A stretch of DNA of 64,000 nt from positions 62,001 to 126,000 of the forward strand of contig DCCG01000041.1 of the NCBI GenBank assembly GCA_002314145.1. The letters are read 5' to 3'. The notes under the pieces are model-generated. The model had not been told where the DNA came from. It made no database searches and was given only the letters and a program-made list of their open reading frames with translations. The position numbers were made by a program, and so were the translations under genes. Below are positions 28,681 through 37,290 of the stretch, one piece after another (the first letter of the stretch is position 1; every line of letters begins with the position of its first letter). The stretch comes from Thalassolituus sp. UBA1087. GTDB taxonomy: Bacteria; Pseudomonadota; Gammaproteobacteria; Pseudomonadales; Oceanobacteraceae.

Positions 28681-29193
28681 ATGAATGCTTTGATGGCAAC
28701 ACTCCGCCAGCCAGGTCAGGAAATCGGTAAGCATTACCGTACGCTTCTGGCGACGGTTTTTTCCGGCCTTTTTCATTTGCTGGCACTGGTATTGGTGGTT
28801 ATGTCGGCGGGGACCTTTATCAGCGGTTTAATGCATCCGCAGGACTCTCTGATTACCGTGGCGATTCATTCCATTAATTCTCTGGTGATCGCACTGGCCA
28901 TGTATGAACTGGGCATGGGGGTTGGCAAAGAATACCGGGGAGCGGAAGAAGGGGATAATATTATTCAGAATATCCGCCGCACCATCGCCCGCTTTGTCAG
29001 TACGGTGTGCATTGCACTGGTGCTGGAAGCGCTGATTATGATTATTAAATACAGCCAGCTGGATCTTGCCGGTAATCTGTATTATCCGGTGGCGATCATT
29101 GCTGGCTGTGCCTTTCTGTTATTGGCGCTGGGTGGCTTTCTGGCGCTGACTCATAATGTGGGTTTGTCAGAAGAAGAGCGCGGACGCGCCTGA
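28681..29193 (+). CDS. four-helix inner-membrane protein of unknown function
   Basis: The ATG at 28681 is preferred over an in-frame codon 42 bases upstream because AAGGA lies at a suitable distance; the product is 170 residues. Four hydrophobic segments lie at about 22-47, 57-80, 102-124 and 132-155, with a charged loop (GKEYRGAEEGDNIIQNIRR) in the middle facing the cytoplasm. I do not recognise the family. Its 3' end overlaps the convergent DUF502 gene by 43 bases. A perfect 7-1-7 inverted repeat lies about 70 bases upstream. Confidence 0.75.
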   Translation: MNALMATLRQPGQEIGKHYRTLLATVFSGLFHLLALVLVVMSAGTFISGLMHPQDSLITVAIHSINSLVIALAMYELGMGVGKEYRGAEEGDNIIQNIRRTIARFVSTVCIALVLEALIMIIKYSQLDLAGNLYYPVAIIAGCAFLLLALGGFLALTHNVGLSEEERGRA

Positions 29194-29774
29194 CTCTGGG
29201 AGACGCCGGCGGTGAGGGTAAAGCGCATGGCATCTTCAAATGACCAGTCCACTTCCGTCACCTGCGCGCGCGGCAGAAACAGGGTGTAGCCGCCGACCAT
29301 GTAACTCATGGGCAGATAAACGGCGACCAGCTCTTCACCATCGCTGGCATCAATGACGGCCTGTGGTGTTCTGGTGGAAGTAATAAATCCCACCAGTCTG
29401 CCCTGGCCGGGAATGTCGACCAGTACGGTCTGTTGGCTGTGCTGGCGTTTTTCCTGATCAAACATGGCGGCAAAATCTTTGATGGCGCCGTACAGAGTTT
29501 TGACCAGCGGAAAACGCAGCAGGGCATCTTCTACATACTGATACAGCCAGCTGACCGGGTTGAACTGGAACAGCAGGCCAACGACCAGCAGGGTCACCAG
29601 CATCAGAACCAGCCCCATGCCCGGGAACAGCTCAGGGATACTCATATACATCAGTGCCCGGCTGCCCAGGTTGTTAAACCAAAGCAGGGCCGACCAGATT
29701 AACCAGACGGTCACCAGCAGGGGGATGACCACCATCGAGCCTTTGATCAGGGGTTGCAGGAACAGGCGTTTCAT
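29151..29774 (-). CDS. DUF502 family membrane protein
   Basis: The 207-residue protein has two N-terminal membrane segments (about 12-33 and 51-71) and a soluble C-terminal domain. The sequence FPLVKTLYGAIKDF and the segment with VGFIT are typical of DUF502. The function is unknown in bacteria. It begins 13 bases after the channel gene and is probably co-transcribed with it. The last 43 bases overlap the end of the convergent membrane-protein gene. Confidence 0.85.
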   Translation of the reverse strand: MKRLFLQPLIKGSMVVIPLLVTVWLIWSALLWFNNLGSRALMYMSIPELFPGMGLVLMLVTLLVVGLLFQFNPVSWLYQYVEDALLRFPLVKTLYGAIKDFAAMFDQEKRQHSQQTVLVDIPGQGRLVGFITSTRTPQAVIDASDGEELVAVYLPMSYMVGGYTLFLPRAQVTEVDWSFEDAMRFTLTAGVSQSQARPRSSSDKPTL

Positions 29775-29787
29775 AAATTCAGGGGCC

Positions 29788-30594
29788 TCAGTCAGTGCTC
29801 TGCTTTTTCAGCATGGCTTTCAGTTCACGTATCTCGTTTGCCAGATCATCAATGGTGGCGACACCGTCGGCAGCATCCTGCTCGGCTTTTTCCCGGGCGT
29901 GCTCGTCTTCCAATACATTGACGACGATGCCAATGACCATGTTGAGGAAAGCGAAGGTCGTCAGGAATATAAACGACAGGTAGTACATCCAGGACAACGG
30001 ATAGACGTCCATGGTTTCGTACATCACATCCGTCCAGTCTTCAAAGGTCATAACCCGGAACAGGGTCAGCATGGAGATGGATATGTCGCCCCATAACACC
30101 GGATTGATGTGGCTGAACAGCGTGGTGCCAATGGCGGCATAGATGTAGTAGATGATAAACATCAGAAGAATGACATAACCGAGCTGAGGCAGGGCACGCA
30201 GCAGGGAATTCAGCAGCATTCTGAGTTCGGGGATGATGGAGACCATCCGCAGTACGCGGAATATTCTCACCAGACGGCCGATCATGGCGGTTTCACTGTG
30301 TTCCACAGGAATCAGTGAGATCACGACCACCAGGGTGTCGAAGACATTCCAGCCATTGTGGAAGAAGCGTCGCTTATCGGCGGTGGCCATAAAGCGGATC
30401 AGTATTTCAACCAGAAAGATGACAGTGATGCCGGTATCGAGAATGTTCAGGACCAGCATCCAGGTGTCTGAGACCTGATAGGTTTTGGCACCGATCAGCA
30501 GAGCTGAAATGATGATAATGCTGACAACAAAAAGTTCGAAGGCGCGGTTGTCGCGGATGGCCTGGGATCTGGCCTGCAGACGTTCAATATTCAT
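29788..30594 (-). CDS. NaChBac-like voltage-gated cation channel
   Basis: The 268 residues form one six-helix channel subunit. S4 has four arginines three residues apart (Arg107, 110, 113, 116 in RLVRIFRVLRM). The pore helix and filter read VMTFEDWTD (Glu185, Asp186, Asp189), and a C-terminal helix (about 244-265) looks like the tetramer coiled coil of bacterial Nav channels. Usual BacNav filters are TLESW; here three acids stand in the filter region, resembling engineered calcium-selective forms. A DUF502 gene follows 13 bases later. Confidence 0.88.
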   Translation of the reverse strand: MNIERLQARSQAIRDNRAFELFVVSIIIISALLIGAKTYQVSDTWMLVLNILDTGITVIFLVEILIRFMATADKRRFFHNGWNVFDTLVVVISLIPVEHSETAMIGRLVRIFRVLRMVSIIPELRMLLNSLLRALPQLGYVILLMFIIYYIYAAIGTTLFSHINPVLWGDISISMLTLFRVMTFEDWTDVMYETMDVYPLSWMYYLSFIFLTTFAFLNMVIGIVVNVLEDEHAREKAEQDAADGVATIDDLANEIRELKAMLKKQSTD

Positions 30595-30853
30595 ACGGGG
30601 GTTGGTCAGTCATGAAAAACGATGGCGGGAGTCTGTCACAGCCTTGAGAGTTCGCCAAGCAACATGCATTATCCGGGGCCACATTCCGGTCAGAATCGCC
30701 CGCGGTTACGGCTTTCGCGTCACTTTGGATAATAAGTTGGTTAGTGGTCACTTCATATAGCAAAATTTTATATAGCGGATGTGAGTGAATACTAACTTAA
30801 TAAATTACTTTAACTTTCTGCCGCAGCTCACGCTTACTGAGTGATATTTGTTC

Positions 30854-30881
30854 GCCACTTTTCCCCACTGTTTTTACCCAC
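30854..30881 (-). promoter_or_regulatory. inverted cluster of MraZ-like boxes
   Basis: On the reverse strand GTGGG (30881-30877), GTGGG (30868-30864) and GTGGC (30858-30854) repeat with steps of 13 and 10 bases. The motif is the same as in the mraZ ladder 100 bases downstream but points the other way. A regulatory role is inference. Confidence 0.35.
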
Positions 30882-30938
30882 CCGGCTAAGTCATTGTGAA
30901 ATAAAGCAAAAATCGAGATATCCACACGCCTCCGGTGC

Positions 30939-31010
30939 TTGCAAACGGGCTTGACGCTTCCTATAGTGTTGTTTAGTGGAAAATAGTGGGTAATTGTGGG
31001 TTTTGGTGAA
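30939..31010 (+). promoter_or_regulatory. mraZ promoter with MraZ operator ladder
   Basis: GTGTT, GTGGA, GTGGG, GTGGG and GTGAA start at 30966, 30976, 30986, 30996 and 31006, exactly ten bases apart. MraZ binds such direct repeats in front of its own operon. Candidate promoter elements are TTGCAA (30939-30944) with TATAGT (30963-30968) at 18 bases, or TTGACG (30951-30956) with a weaker -10. The ladder covers the likely start of transcription, fitting autorepression. No other feature was seen in the 460-base gap. Confidence 0.75.
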
Positions 31011-31056
31011 GTTAGTAAACACCCACCCGCATCCCACCTGATGACAGGAAGGAAGC

Positions 31057-31512
31057 ATGTTCCGGGGGCTGCACAACATCAATCTTGATGCCAAAGGCCG
31101 TCTGGCGATCCCGACCAAATACCGGGAGCCGCTGGCGGAGCTTTGTGGTGCCCGTCTGGTTGTCACAATTGACACCGAAGAACGCTGCCTTCTGATCTAC
31201 CCCGCTAATGAGTGGGAAGTGATTGAAGCCAAGATTGAAGCGCTACCCAGCTTCAATAAAGCGGCCCGGCGCATCCAGCGCCTGTTGATTGGTCATGCAA
31301 CCGATCTCGAGCTGGATGGCAGTGGCCGCATTCTGTTACCGCAGCCGCTGCGCGAATACGCCGGGCTGGACAAAGAATCTGTACTCATGGGGCAAGGGAA
31401 AAAACTGGAATTGTGGAGTAAGGAAACCTGGGAGGGGCGCCGTGATGACTATCTGGATATGGCAGGCGACCCGGATGAATTGCCGGACGAGCTGCAGAGT
31501 CTCTCTTTATGA
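31057..31512 (+). CDS. mraZ: transcriptional regulator MraZ
   Basis: The 151-residue protein has two AbrB-like repeats with the motifs LDAKGRLAIP and LDGSGRILLP. MraZ forms a ring and binds direct repeats upstream of the dcw operon, usually repressing it. It is the first gene, starts after AGGAAGGA, and overlaps rsmH by four bases. The expected operator ladder is present upstream. Confidence 0.97.
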   Translation: MFRGLHNINLDAKGRLAIPTKYREPLAELCGARLVVTIDTEERCLLIYPANEWEVIEAKIEALPSFNKAARRIQRLLIGHATDLELDGSGRILLPQPLREYAGLDKESVLMGQGKKLELWSKETWEGRRDDYLDMAGDPDELPDELQSLSL

Positions 31513-32447
31513 ATATCGATGATTTCCTCCACACCACGGTCCTGCTCCGGGAAACCGTGGCCGGTTGTATTAATGATCCGCAGGGCATTTATGTGGATGG
31601 CACCTTTGGCCGCGGCGGGCACAGTCGCCTGTTATTGAGCCAGCTGGGTGAACAGGGCCGCCTGATCGGGATTGATAAAGACCCACTGGCCATTGCCAGT
31701 GGTCAGCAGCTGGAGCAGGAAGATCAGCGTTTCCGCATCCTGCAGGGTAGTTTTGCGGACATGAAAGAGCTGCTGGCTGACATGGGTATCGGGCAGGTCA
31801 ATGGCATCCTGCTGGATCTTGGCGTGTCGTCGCCGCAGCTGGATGATGCTGAGCGCGGTTTCAGCTTTATGAAAGATGGTCCGCTCGATATGCGCATGAA
31901 TCCGGATGAAGGTATCAGTGCCGCCGAGTGGTGCATGACCACACCCGAAGCCGAAATTATCCGGGTGCTGAAAGAATATGGGGAAGAGCGTTTTGCCAAA
32001 CGCATGGCACGCGCCATCGTCAACAAACGCAGTGAAGAAGAAATCACCCGCACAAAGCAGCTGGCGGAGCTTATTAAGGCAGCGAACCCTGCATGGGAGC
32101 GGCATAAACATCCGGCGACGCGGGCGTTTCAGGCGATCCGCATTGCGGTGAATAACGAATTGGGTGATCTGGAAAAAGTGCTGGCTGACAGCGTTGATCT
32201 GCTGAAACCGGCGGGACGGCTGGCGGTGATCAGCTTTCATTCGCTGGAAGACCGCATGGTGAAGCGGTTTATCCGCGCACAGGAAAAAGGCCGCGACCTG
32301 CCGCCTGGCGTGCCGGTGACCGATGACATGCTGGGCCGCACGATGAAAAAAGTCGGCAAAGCCATTATGCCGGATAAAGAAGAAACAGACCGCAACGCCC
32401 GTGCCCGCAGCGCGGTGTTGCGGATCGCTGAGCGTCTCGACGCATGA
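31509..32447 (+). CDS. rsmH: 16S rRNA (cytosine-1402-N4)-methyltransferase
   Basis: This 312-residue enzyme has the SAM-binding motif DGTFGRGGHSR, the family blocks GILLDLGVSSPQLD and FSFMKDGPLDMRM, and the end motif SFHSLEDRMVKRF. RsmH adds the N4-methyl group to C1402 of 16S rRNA at the ribosomal P site. Its ATG overlaps the mraZ stop (ATGA), as does the ftsL start with its own stop. Confidence 0.97.
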   Translation: MNIDDFLHTTVLLRETVAGCINDPQGIYVDGTFGRGGHSRLLLSQLGEQGRLIGIDKDPLAIASGQQLEQEDQRFRILQGSFADMKELLADMGIGQVNGILLDLGVSSPQLDDAERGFSFMKDGPLDMRMNPDEGISAAEWCMTTPEAEIIRVLKEYGEERFAKRMARAIVNKRSEEEITRTKQLAELIKAANPAWERHKHPATRAFQAIRIAVNNELGDLEKVLADSVDLLKPAGRLAVISFHSLEDRMVKRFIRAQEKGRDLPPGVPVTDDMLGRTMKKVGKAIMPDKEETDRNARARSAVLRIAERLDA

Positions 32448-32704
32448 GTCTGCGCAGTGTGTCCATCCTGCTGTGGCTGATGGTCGTGCTGTCGGCTCTG
32501 ATTCAGGTCGGCACCGTGCACTGGCAGCGCAGTCTTATGCAGGCGTGGGCCGCTGAGGATGCGCACCGCGCTCAGCTGCAACAGGAATACAGCCGTTTGT
32601 TGCTGGAAAGAGGCACGCTGACGGCACACGGACGGATTGATCAGCAGGCACGGAAAAAACTGAACATGACAGAACCGGATAAGGTACAGGTGCTTTCACA
32701 ATGA
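32444..32704 (+). CDS. ftsL: cell division protein FtsL
   Basis: The 86-residue bitopic protein has one N-terminal membrane helix (about 5-23) and a short periplasmic coiled coil ending in ARKKLNMTEPDKVQVL, the usual FtsL end. It joins FtsQ and FtsB in the complex that activates FtsWI. It is slightly shorter than the E. coli protein and has almost no cytoplasmic tail. The identity is supported by position between rsmH and ftsI. Confidence 0.93.
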   Translation: MSLRSVSILLWLMVVLSALIQVGTVHWQRSLMQAWAAEDAHRAQLQQEYSRLLLERGTLTAHGRIDQQARKKLNMTEPDKVQVLSQ

Positions 32705-34425
32705 ACGCGCAGCCGAATCAGACAGAAGAAGTGAAAGGCATTGCCCGCTGGCGTTTTACGCTGGTGATGGCGGTGTTTGCCTGTCTGATTGCGGCGGTAC
32801 TGGTGCGTCTGGTGGTATTGCATACCATTGAGCAGCCTTTCTTATTTGAGCAGGGTGAAAAACGCACCGTGCGCGAAGAAGTTCAGCCAGCCATGCGTGG
32901 CATGATTACTGACCGCTACGATAAGCCGCTGGCCGTCAGTACCCCGGTGATGAATCTGTGGGTTAATCCCCAGCAGGTCAATCTGCAGCAGATACCGCTG
33001 GTGGCCAGAGATCTGGGGTTATCGTCAGTACGGTTAGCGAAGAAAATCGAACGAGCGGCCAGCCAGGGTCGCTCTTTTGTATATCTGAAACGACAGGTCG
33101 AACCTGAAGTGGCCAATGTGTTGCTTGGGCGGCGTATTGCCGGTGTTTACGGAGAAGACGATTTCCGTCGTTTTTATCCGGCCGCTGAAGTGACGGCCCA
33201 CACCGTCGGGATCGTAAATATTGATGGCTGCGGACAGGAAGGGCTGGAGCTGGCTTATGATCAGTTTTTGCAGGGGCATGAAGGCTCCCGTCAGGTCGTA
33301 AAAGACCTGTACGGCAATGTGGTGAAGCAGCTTAAAGTTAATTCGGTAGCCAAGCCCGGACACGATATGGCGCTGACGCTGGATCTGCGCTTGCAGTATC
33401 TGGCGTACCGGGAATTAAAAGCCGCCGTCAGTCAGCACCACGCCAAATCCGGAGCGGCGGTTTTACTGGATGCGCATAGCGGAGAAGTGCTGGCGCTGGT
33501 GGGTCAGCCTTCCTATAACCCAAATAACCGCGCCGGTCTGAAAGCAGAATACATGCGCAACCGTGCCATTGCCGATTTAATCGAACCGGGTTCTACGATG
33601 AAACCCTTTACGGTGGCGGCGGCGCTGGAATCCGGTCGTTATTTTCCGGATACCGAAGTGGATACCGCACCAGGTTATGTCCGGGTTAAAAACAAAACCA
33701 TCCGTGATCACCGCAATTACGGCGTACTCGATGTGACCGGGATTATCACTAAATCCAGTAACGTCGGTGTGACCTTTTTATCGGCGCAGATGGGCGCTGA
33801 AACCATCTGGGAATTTCTGACCAGAGCTGGTATCGGTCAGGCCACCGCGCTGGGCTTTCCGGGGGAAGCGGTCGGCAGTCTGCCTTATCCCGAACAGATG
33901 GATGCGCTGCGTCTGGCCACGGTTTCTTACGGCTACGGTTTATCGGTTTCGCCACTGCAGCTGGCCCATGCCTATACCGCATTTACTCAGGGTGGCTGTA
34001 TCAAGCCTATGCGTCTGTTGCTGAATCAGGAAGCTTCTGCGGATTGCGAGCGGGTAATGTCAGCCAAAGTTGCCCGTCAGGTGCTGAATATGCTGGAAAC
34101 GGTCACCTCTGATATCGGTACCGGCCGGCGCGCCCGGGTTGATGGTTACCGGGTGGGCGGAAAAACCGGTACGGCGCATAAAGTCGGCCAGCAGGGTTAT
34201 GAAGACGACGAATACACAGCAGTTTTTGCTGGCGTCGCGCCGATTTCTGATCCGGATCTGGTTCTGGTGGTCGTGATTGATTCGCCACAGGGCAAAGAAT
34301 ATTACGGTGGTGAAGTCGCGGCGCCTGTTTTCTCCCGCATTATGGAGCAATCGCTGCGTCTGCGTCAGGTTGCTCCGGACGACGGCAAAATGCCCGTCCT
34401 GCAAATGGCAGGAGGTGATCAATGA
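32701..34425 (+). CDS. ftsI: peptidoglycan D,D-transpeptidase FtsI (PBP3)
   Basis: The 574 residues show an N-terminal membrane anchor (about 19-41), a pedestal domain and a transpeptidase domain. The active site has Ser298-Thr-Met-Lys301 (SxxK), SSN at about 354 and the KTGT box in VGGKTGTAHKV. FtsI crosslinks septal peptidoglycan and is the target of several beta-lactams. It overlaps ftsL and murE by four bases each. Confidence 0.97.
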   Translation: MNAQPNQTEEVKGIARWRFTLVMAVFACLIAAVLVRLVVLHTIEQPFLFEQGEKRTVREEVQPAMRGMITDRYDKPLAVSTPVMNLWVNPQQVNLQQIPLVARDLGLSSVRLAKKIERAASQGRSFVYLKRQVEPEVANVLLGRRIAGVYGEDDFRRFYPAAEVTAHTVGIVNIDGCGQEGLELAYDQFLQGHEGSRQVVKDLYGNVVKQLKVNSVAKPGHDMALTLDLRLQYLAYRELKAAVSQHHAKSGAAVLLDAHSGEVLALVGQPSYNPNNRAGLKAEYMRNRAIADLIEPGSTMKPFTVAAALESGRYFPDTEVDTAPGYVRVKNKTIRDHRNYGVLDVTGIITKSSNVGVTFLSAQMGAETIWEFLTRAGIGQATALGFPGEAVGSLPYPEQMDALRLATVSYGYGLSVSPLQLAHAYTAFTQGGCIKPMRLLLNQEASADCERVMSAKVARQVLNMLETVTSDIGTGRRARVDGYRVGGKTGTAHKVGQQGYEDDEYTAVFAGVAPISDPDLVLVVVIDSPQGKEYYGGEVAAPVFSRIMEQSLRLRQVAPDDGKMPVLQMAGGDQ

Positions 34426-35900
34426 ATATCAGTCAGTTGATCGCCGGTGATTTCTTTATGCCGCCGGAATGGGACCGCGCATTTAATGATGTGGTGGTTG
34501 ATAGCCGTGATATTCAGCCCGGTGACCTGTTTATTGCCCGGCGCGGACACAACGCTCACGGTGAGCAGCATATAAAAGACGCTGTTGCCCGTGGTGCGGT
34601 GGCTGTGTTGGCGGAAGGTGAGCAGGGTTTCCGTTGTGAATGGACCGCAGATGGCGACAGTGTTCCTGTTTTTATCCAGCCCGAAGTCGCCGGCCAAACG
34701 GCACAATGGATGCACCGCCGTTATCCGTGTGCGGGTATGCAGCTGATCGGCGTGACCGGTACCAATGGTAAAAGCTCTGTCAGTCAGTACATTGCTCAGC
34801 TGGCCAGTGTCAGTGGTGAAGCGTGCGGCGTACTGGGAACATTAGGGAACGGCCGCTGGCCGGACCTGCAGCCAACGCGTAATACAACGCCGGATCTGTC
34901 GGTCATTTTAAAACATCTGAATTCGCTGCAGCAGCAGAATGTATCTCTGGCAGCGCTGGAAGTATCTTCTCACGGGCTGGCTCAGCAGCGTGTCGCCGGG
35001 CTGACGTTTGATGTGGTGGTGCTGACCAACATCAGTCAGGATCATCTCGATTACCACGGCACCATGGACGACTATTTTGCCGCAAAACGGGCGCTGTTTA
35101 CGGCGTACGGTGCAAAGCAGGCCATTATCAATATCGACGATGATTACGGACGCCAGTTGGCTGCCGATGAAGATATTACGGCTGAAATAATGACAGTTGG
35201 TAAAAGCGCGGATGCCGATGTGCGATATCAGGCGCTGGCAATGAATGCCGGCGGCATCAAAGCAAGCATTGATTCTCCCTGGGGCAGTGCAGAATTTACT
35301 CTGCCATTAATCGGCGAATTTAATCTTGCTAATGCAGTGACTGCAATCACTGCATTGGCAGTACGCGGAGCCGGTTTTGAAAAACTCACTGCGGCGGCAG
35401 AAAACCTGCGCCCGGTGGCCGGCCGGATGGAACTTTACCGCAAAGATAATGCGCCGCTGGCGGTGGTGGATTTTGCCCACACACCGGATGCACTGAGTAA
35501 TGTTTTACAGGCATTGGCACCCTGGCAGCGGGACATTACCTGTGTATTTGGTTGCGGTGGTGATCGCGACCGCAGTAAGCGCCCGTTAATGGCCAAAGCC
35601 GCACTGCAGCATGCTGATCAGGTATGGCTGACCGACGATAATCCGCGGACAGAAGATCCACAGCAGATCTTTGCCGATGCGCTGGCTGGCGCTGAGAATA
35701 TTCATCAGCAACATGACCGCGAAACCGCCATCCGTACCGCCCTCGAACAGACAGCCGCAGAAGGTATTGTTCTGATCGCGGGTAAAGGCCACGAAAATTA
35801 CCAGGATGTTATGGGTGTTAAACATTCATACAGTGATGCCGCTGTGTTAACCACGTTAGGTTATCAGCTGGCTGCCGACAGGCAGGAGGCGTCGCTATGA
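34422..35900 (+). CDS. murE: UDP-MurNAc-L-Ala-D-Glu:meso-diaminopimelate ligase
   Basis: The 492-residue Mur ligase has the ATP loop GVTGTNGKSSV and the DNPR motif (LTDDNPRTEDP), which marks meso-diaminopimelate as the amino acid added. It extends the peptide stem in the cytoplasm. The protein starts MNISQLIAGD and matches the usual length. It overlaps ftsI and murF by four bases. Confidence 0.97.
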   Translation: MNISQLIAGDFFMPPEWDRAFNDVVVDSRDIQPGDLFIARRGHNAHGEQHIKDAVARGAVAVLAEGEQGFRCEWTADGDSVPVFIQPEVAGQTAQWMHRRYPCAGMQLIGVTGTNGKSSVSQYIAQLASVSGEACGVLGTLGNGRWPDLQPTRNTTPDLSVILKHLNSLQQQNVSLAALEVSSHGLAQQRVAGLTFDVVVLTNISQDHLDYHGTMDDYFAAKRALFTAYGAKQAIINIDDDYGRQLAADEDITAEIMTVGKSADADVRYQALAMNAGGIKASIDSPWGSAEFTLPLIGEFNLANAVTAITALAVRGAGFEKLTAAAENLRPVAGRMELYRKDNAPLAVVDFAHTPDALSNVLQALAPWQRDITCVFGCGGDRDRSKRPLMAKAALQHADQVWLTDDNPRTEDPQQIFADALAGAENIHQQHDRETAIRTALEQTAAEGIVLIAGKGHENYQDVMGVKHSYSDAAVLTTLGYQLAADRQEASL

Positions 35901-37288
35901 TCGGAACATGGTCACTGAGTCAGCTGGCGGAACTTCTGCAGGGACAGTTACAGACAACCGTTGACACGCCGGCCGCGGCAAAGGCCGAAGAAGATAACAG
36001 CGTGACGGGGATCAGTACGGATACGCGCACGATAAAACCCGGTGATCTGTATGTGCCATTAAGTGGTGAACATTTTAATGGTCACGATTTTATTGTTGAT
36101 GCTGCCGCTAAAGGTGCCGTTGCTGCTTTGGCAGATCAGGTGCAGGAAAACGCTCCCATTGCGCTGATTAATGTCCCGGACTGTTTGCAGGCGCTGGGCG
36201 TGCTGGCCGGTTTTAATCGCCAGCAGTTTACCGGCCCTGTGGTAGCGGTAACCGGCAGTGCCGGCAAAACCAGCGTTAAACAGTTAATGGCCAGCGTATT
36301 AGGTCAGACTTTTAATACCTGGATGACGAAAGGCAACCTGAATAATCATATTGGTGTACCGCTGACATTATTGTCTCTCACTGCGCAGCATGAAGCCGCA
36401 GTGATCGAGTTGGGTGCCAGCGGCGCCGGGGAAATTGCTTACACCGCTCAATGGGTCAAACCCCGGGTAGGCATTATTACTAATGCCGCAGAAGCCCATA
36501 TCGAGGGCTTTGGCAGTCTGGCAGGTGTGGTGCAGACCAAAGGTGAGTTACTTGATTATATTCAGCCCGGCGGTACCGCCGTACTGAATGCAGATGACGA
36601 ATTTTATTCTCACTGGAAAGCGCGGGCGGATGGAATTAATCAACTGAGTTTCGGTCTCAGCGCGGACGCTGATATCCGGGCAGAAAATATCCGCCCGGCA
36701 CTGCAGGGAAGCCAGTTTGATCTGCTGTATAACGGACAGCAGTTTGCCGTCAGCCTGCCGCTGCCGGGCACGCACAATATCCGCAATGCGCTGGCCGTTG
36801 CTGCGGCCGCTTTCGCTCTTAATATGCCGGCAGAAAATATTGTTGCTGGCTTAAACAGCGCACAGGCAGTGGAAGGACGTCTGCAGTGGATTGATGGCAG
36901 TAACGGCCAGCAGATTCTGAATGATGCCTACAACGCAAATCCGGCGTCGGTTGAAGCGGCGGTTGATGTATTGAAGCAGGCCGACAACAGCTGGCTGGTG
37001 CTCGGAGATATGGCTGAACTGGGAGAGGATGCCGCCGGCATTCACGCCCGTTGTGGACGCTATGCCAAACAGCAGGGAATAAAACATCTTCTGGTTACCG
37101 GCGAATTAAGCCGCAATACCCTGGATGCTTTCGGAGAAGGTGCGCGCTGGTTTAATGATAAAGCGTCGCTGACTGAGTATTTAAAACAACACACCGGAAA
37201 GCAGGATGTCATTCTGGTTAAAGGATCACGCAGTGCCGGAATGGAAGAAGTTGTTCACGGTCTGCAAGAGATTACAGAGGAAAACTGA
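35897..37288 (+). CDS. murF: UDP-MurNAc-tripeptide:D-Ala-D-Ala ligase
   Basis: The 463-residue ligase has the ATP loop AVTGSAGKTSVKQ, GNLNNHIGVPLTLL and LNDAYNANPASVEAA, all typical of MurF. It attaches D-Ala-D-Ala to complete the UDP-MurNAc-pentapeptide. The start overlaps the murE stop by four bases, and mraY begins two bases after its stop. Confidence 0.97.
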   Translation: MIGTWSLSQLAELLQGQLQTTVDTPAAAKAEEDNSVTGISTDTRTIKPGDLYVPLSGEHFNGHDFIVDAAAKGAVAALADQVQENAPIALINVPDCLQALGVLAGFNRQQFTGPVVAVTGSAGKTSVKQLMASVLGQTFNTWMTKGNLNNHIGVPLTLLSLTAQHEAAVIELGASGAGEIAYTAQWVKPRVGIITNAAEAHIEGFGSLAGVVQTKGELLDYIQPGGTAVLNADDEFYSHWKARADGINQLSFGLSADADIRAENIRPALQGSQFDLLYNGQQFAVSLPLPGTHNIRNALAVAAAAFALNMPAENIVAGLNSAQAVEGRLQWIDGSNGQQILNDAYNANPASVEAAVDVLKQADNSWLVLGDMAELGEDAAGIHARCGRYAKQQGIKHLLVTGELSRNTLDAFGEGARWFNDKASLTEYLKQHTGKQDVILVKGSRSAGMEEVVHGLQEITEEN

Positions 37289-37290
37289 TT

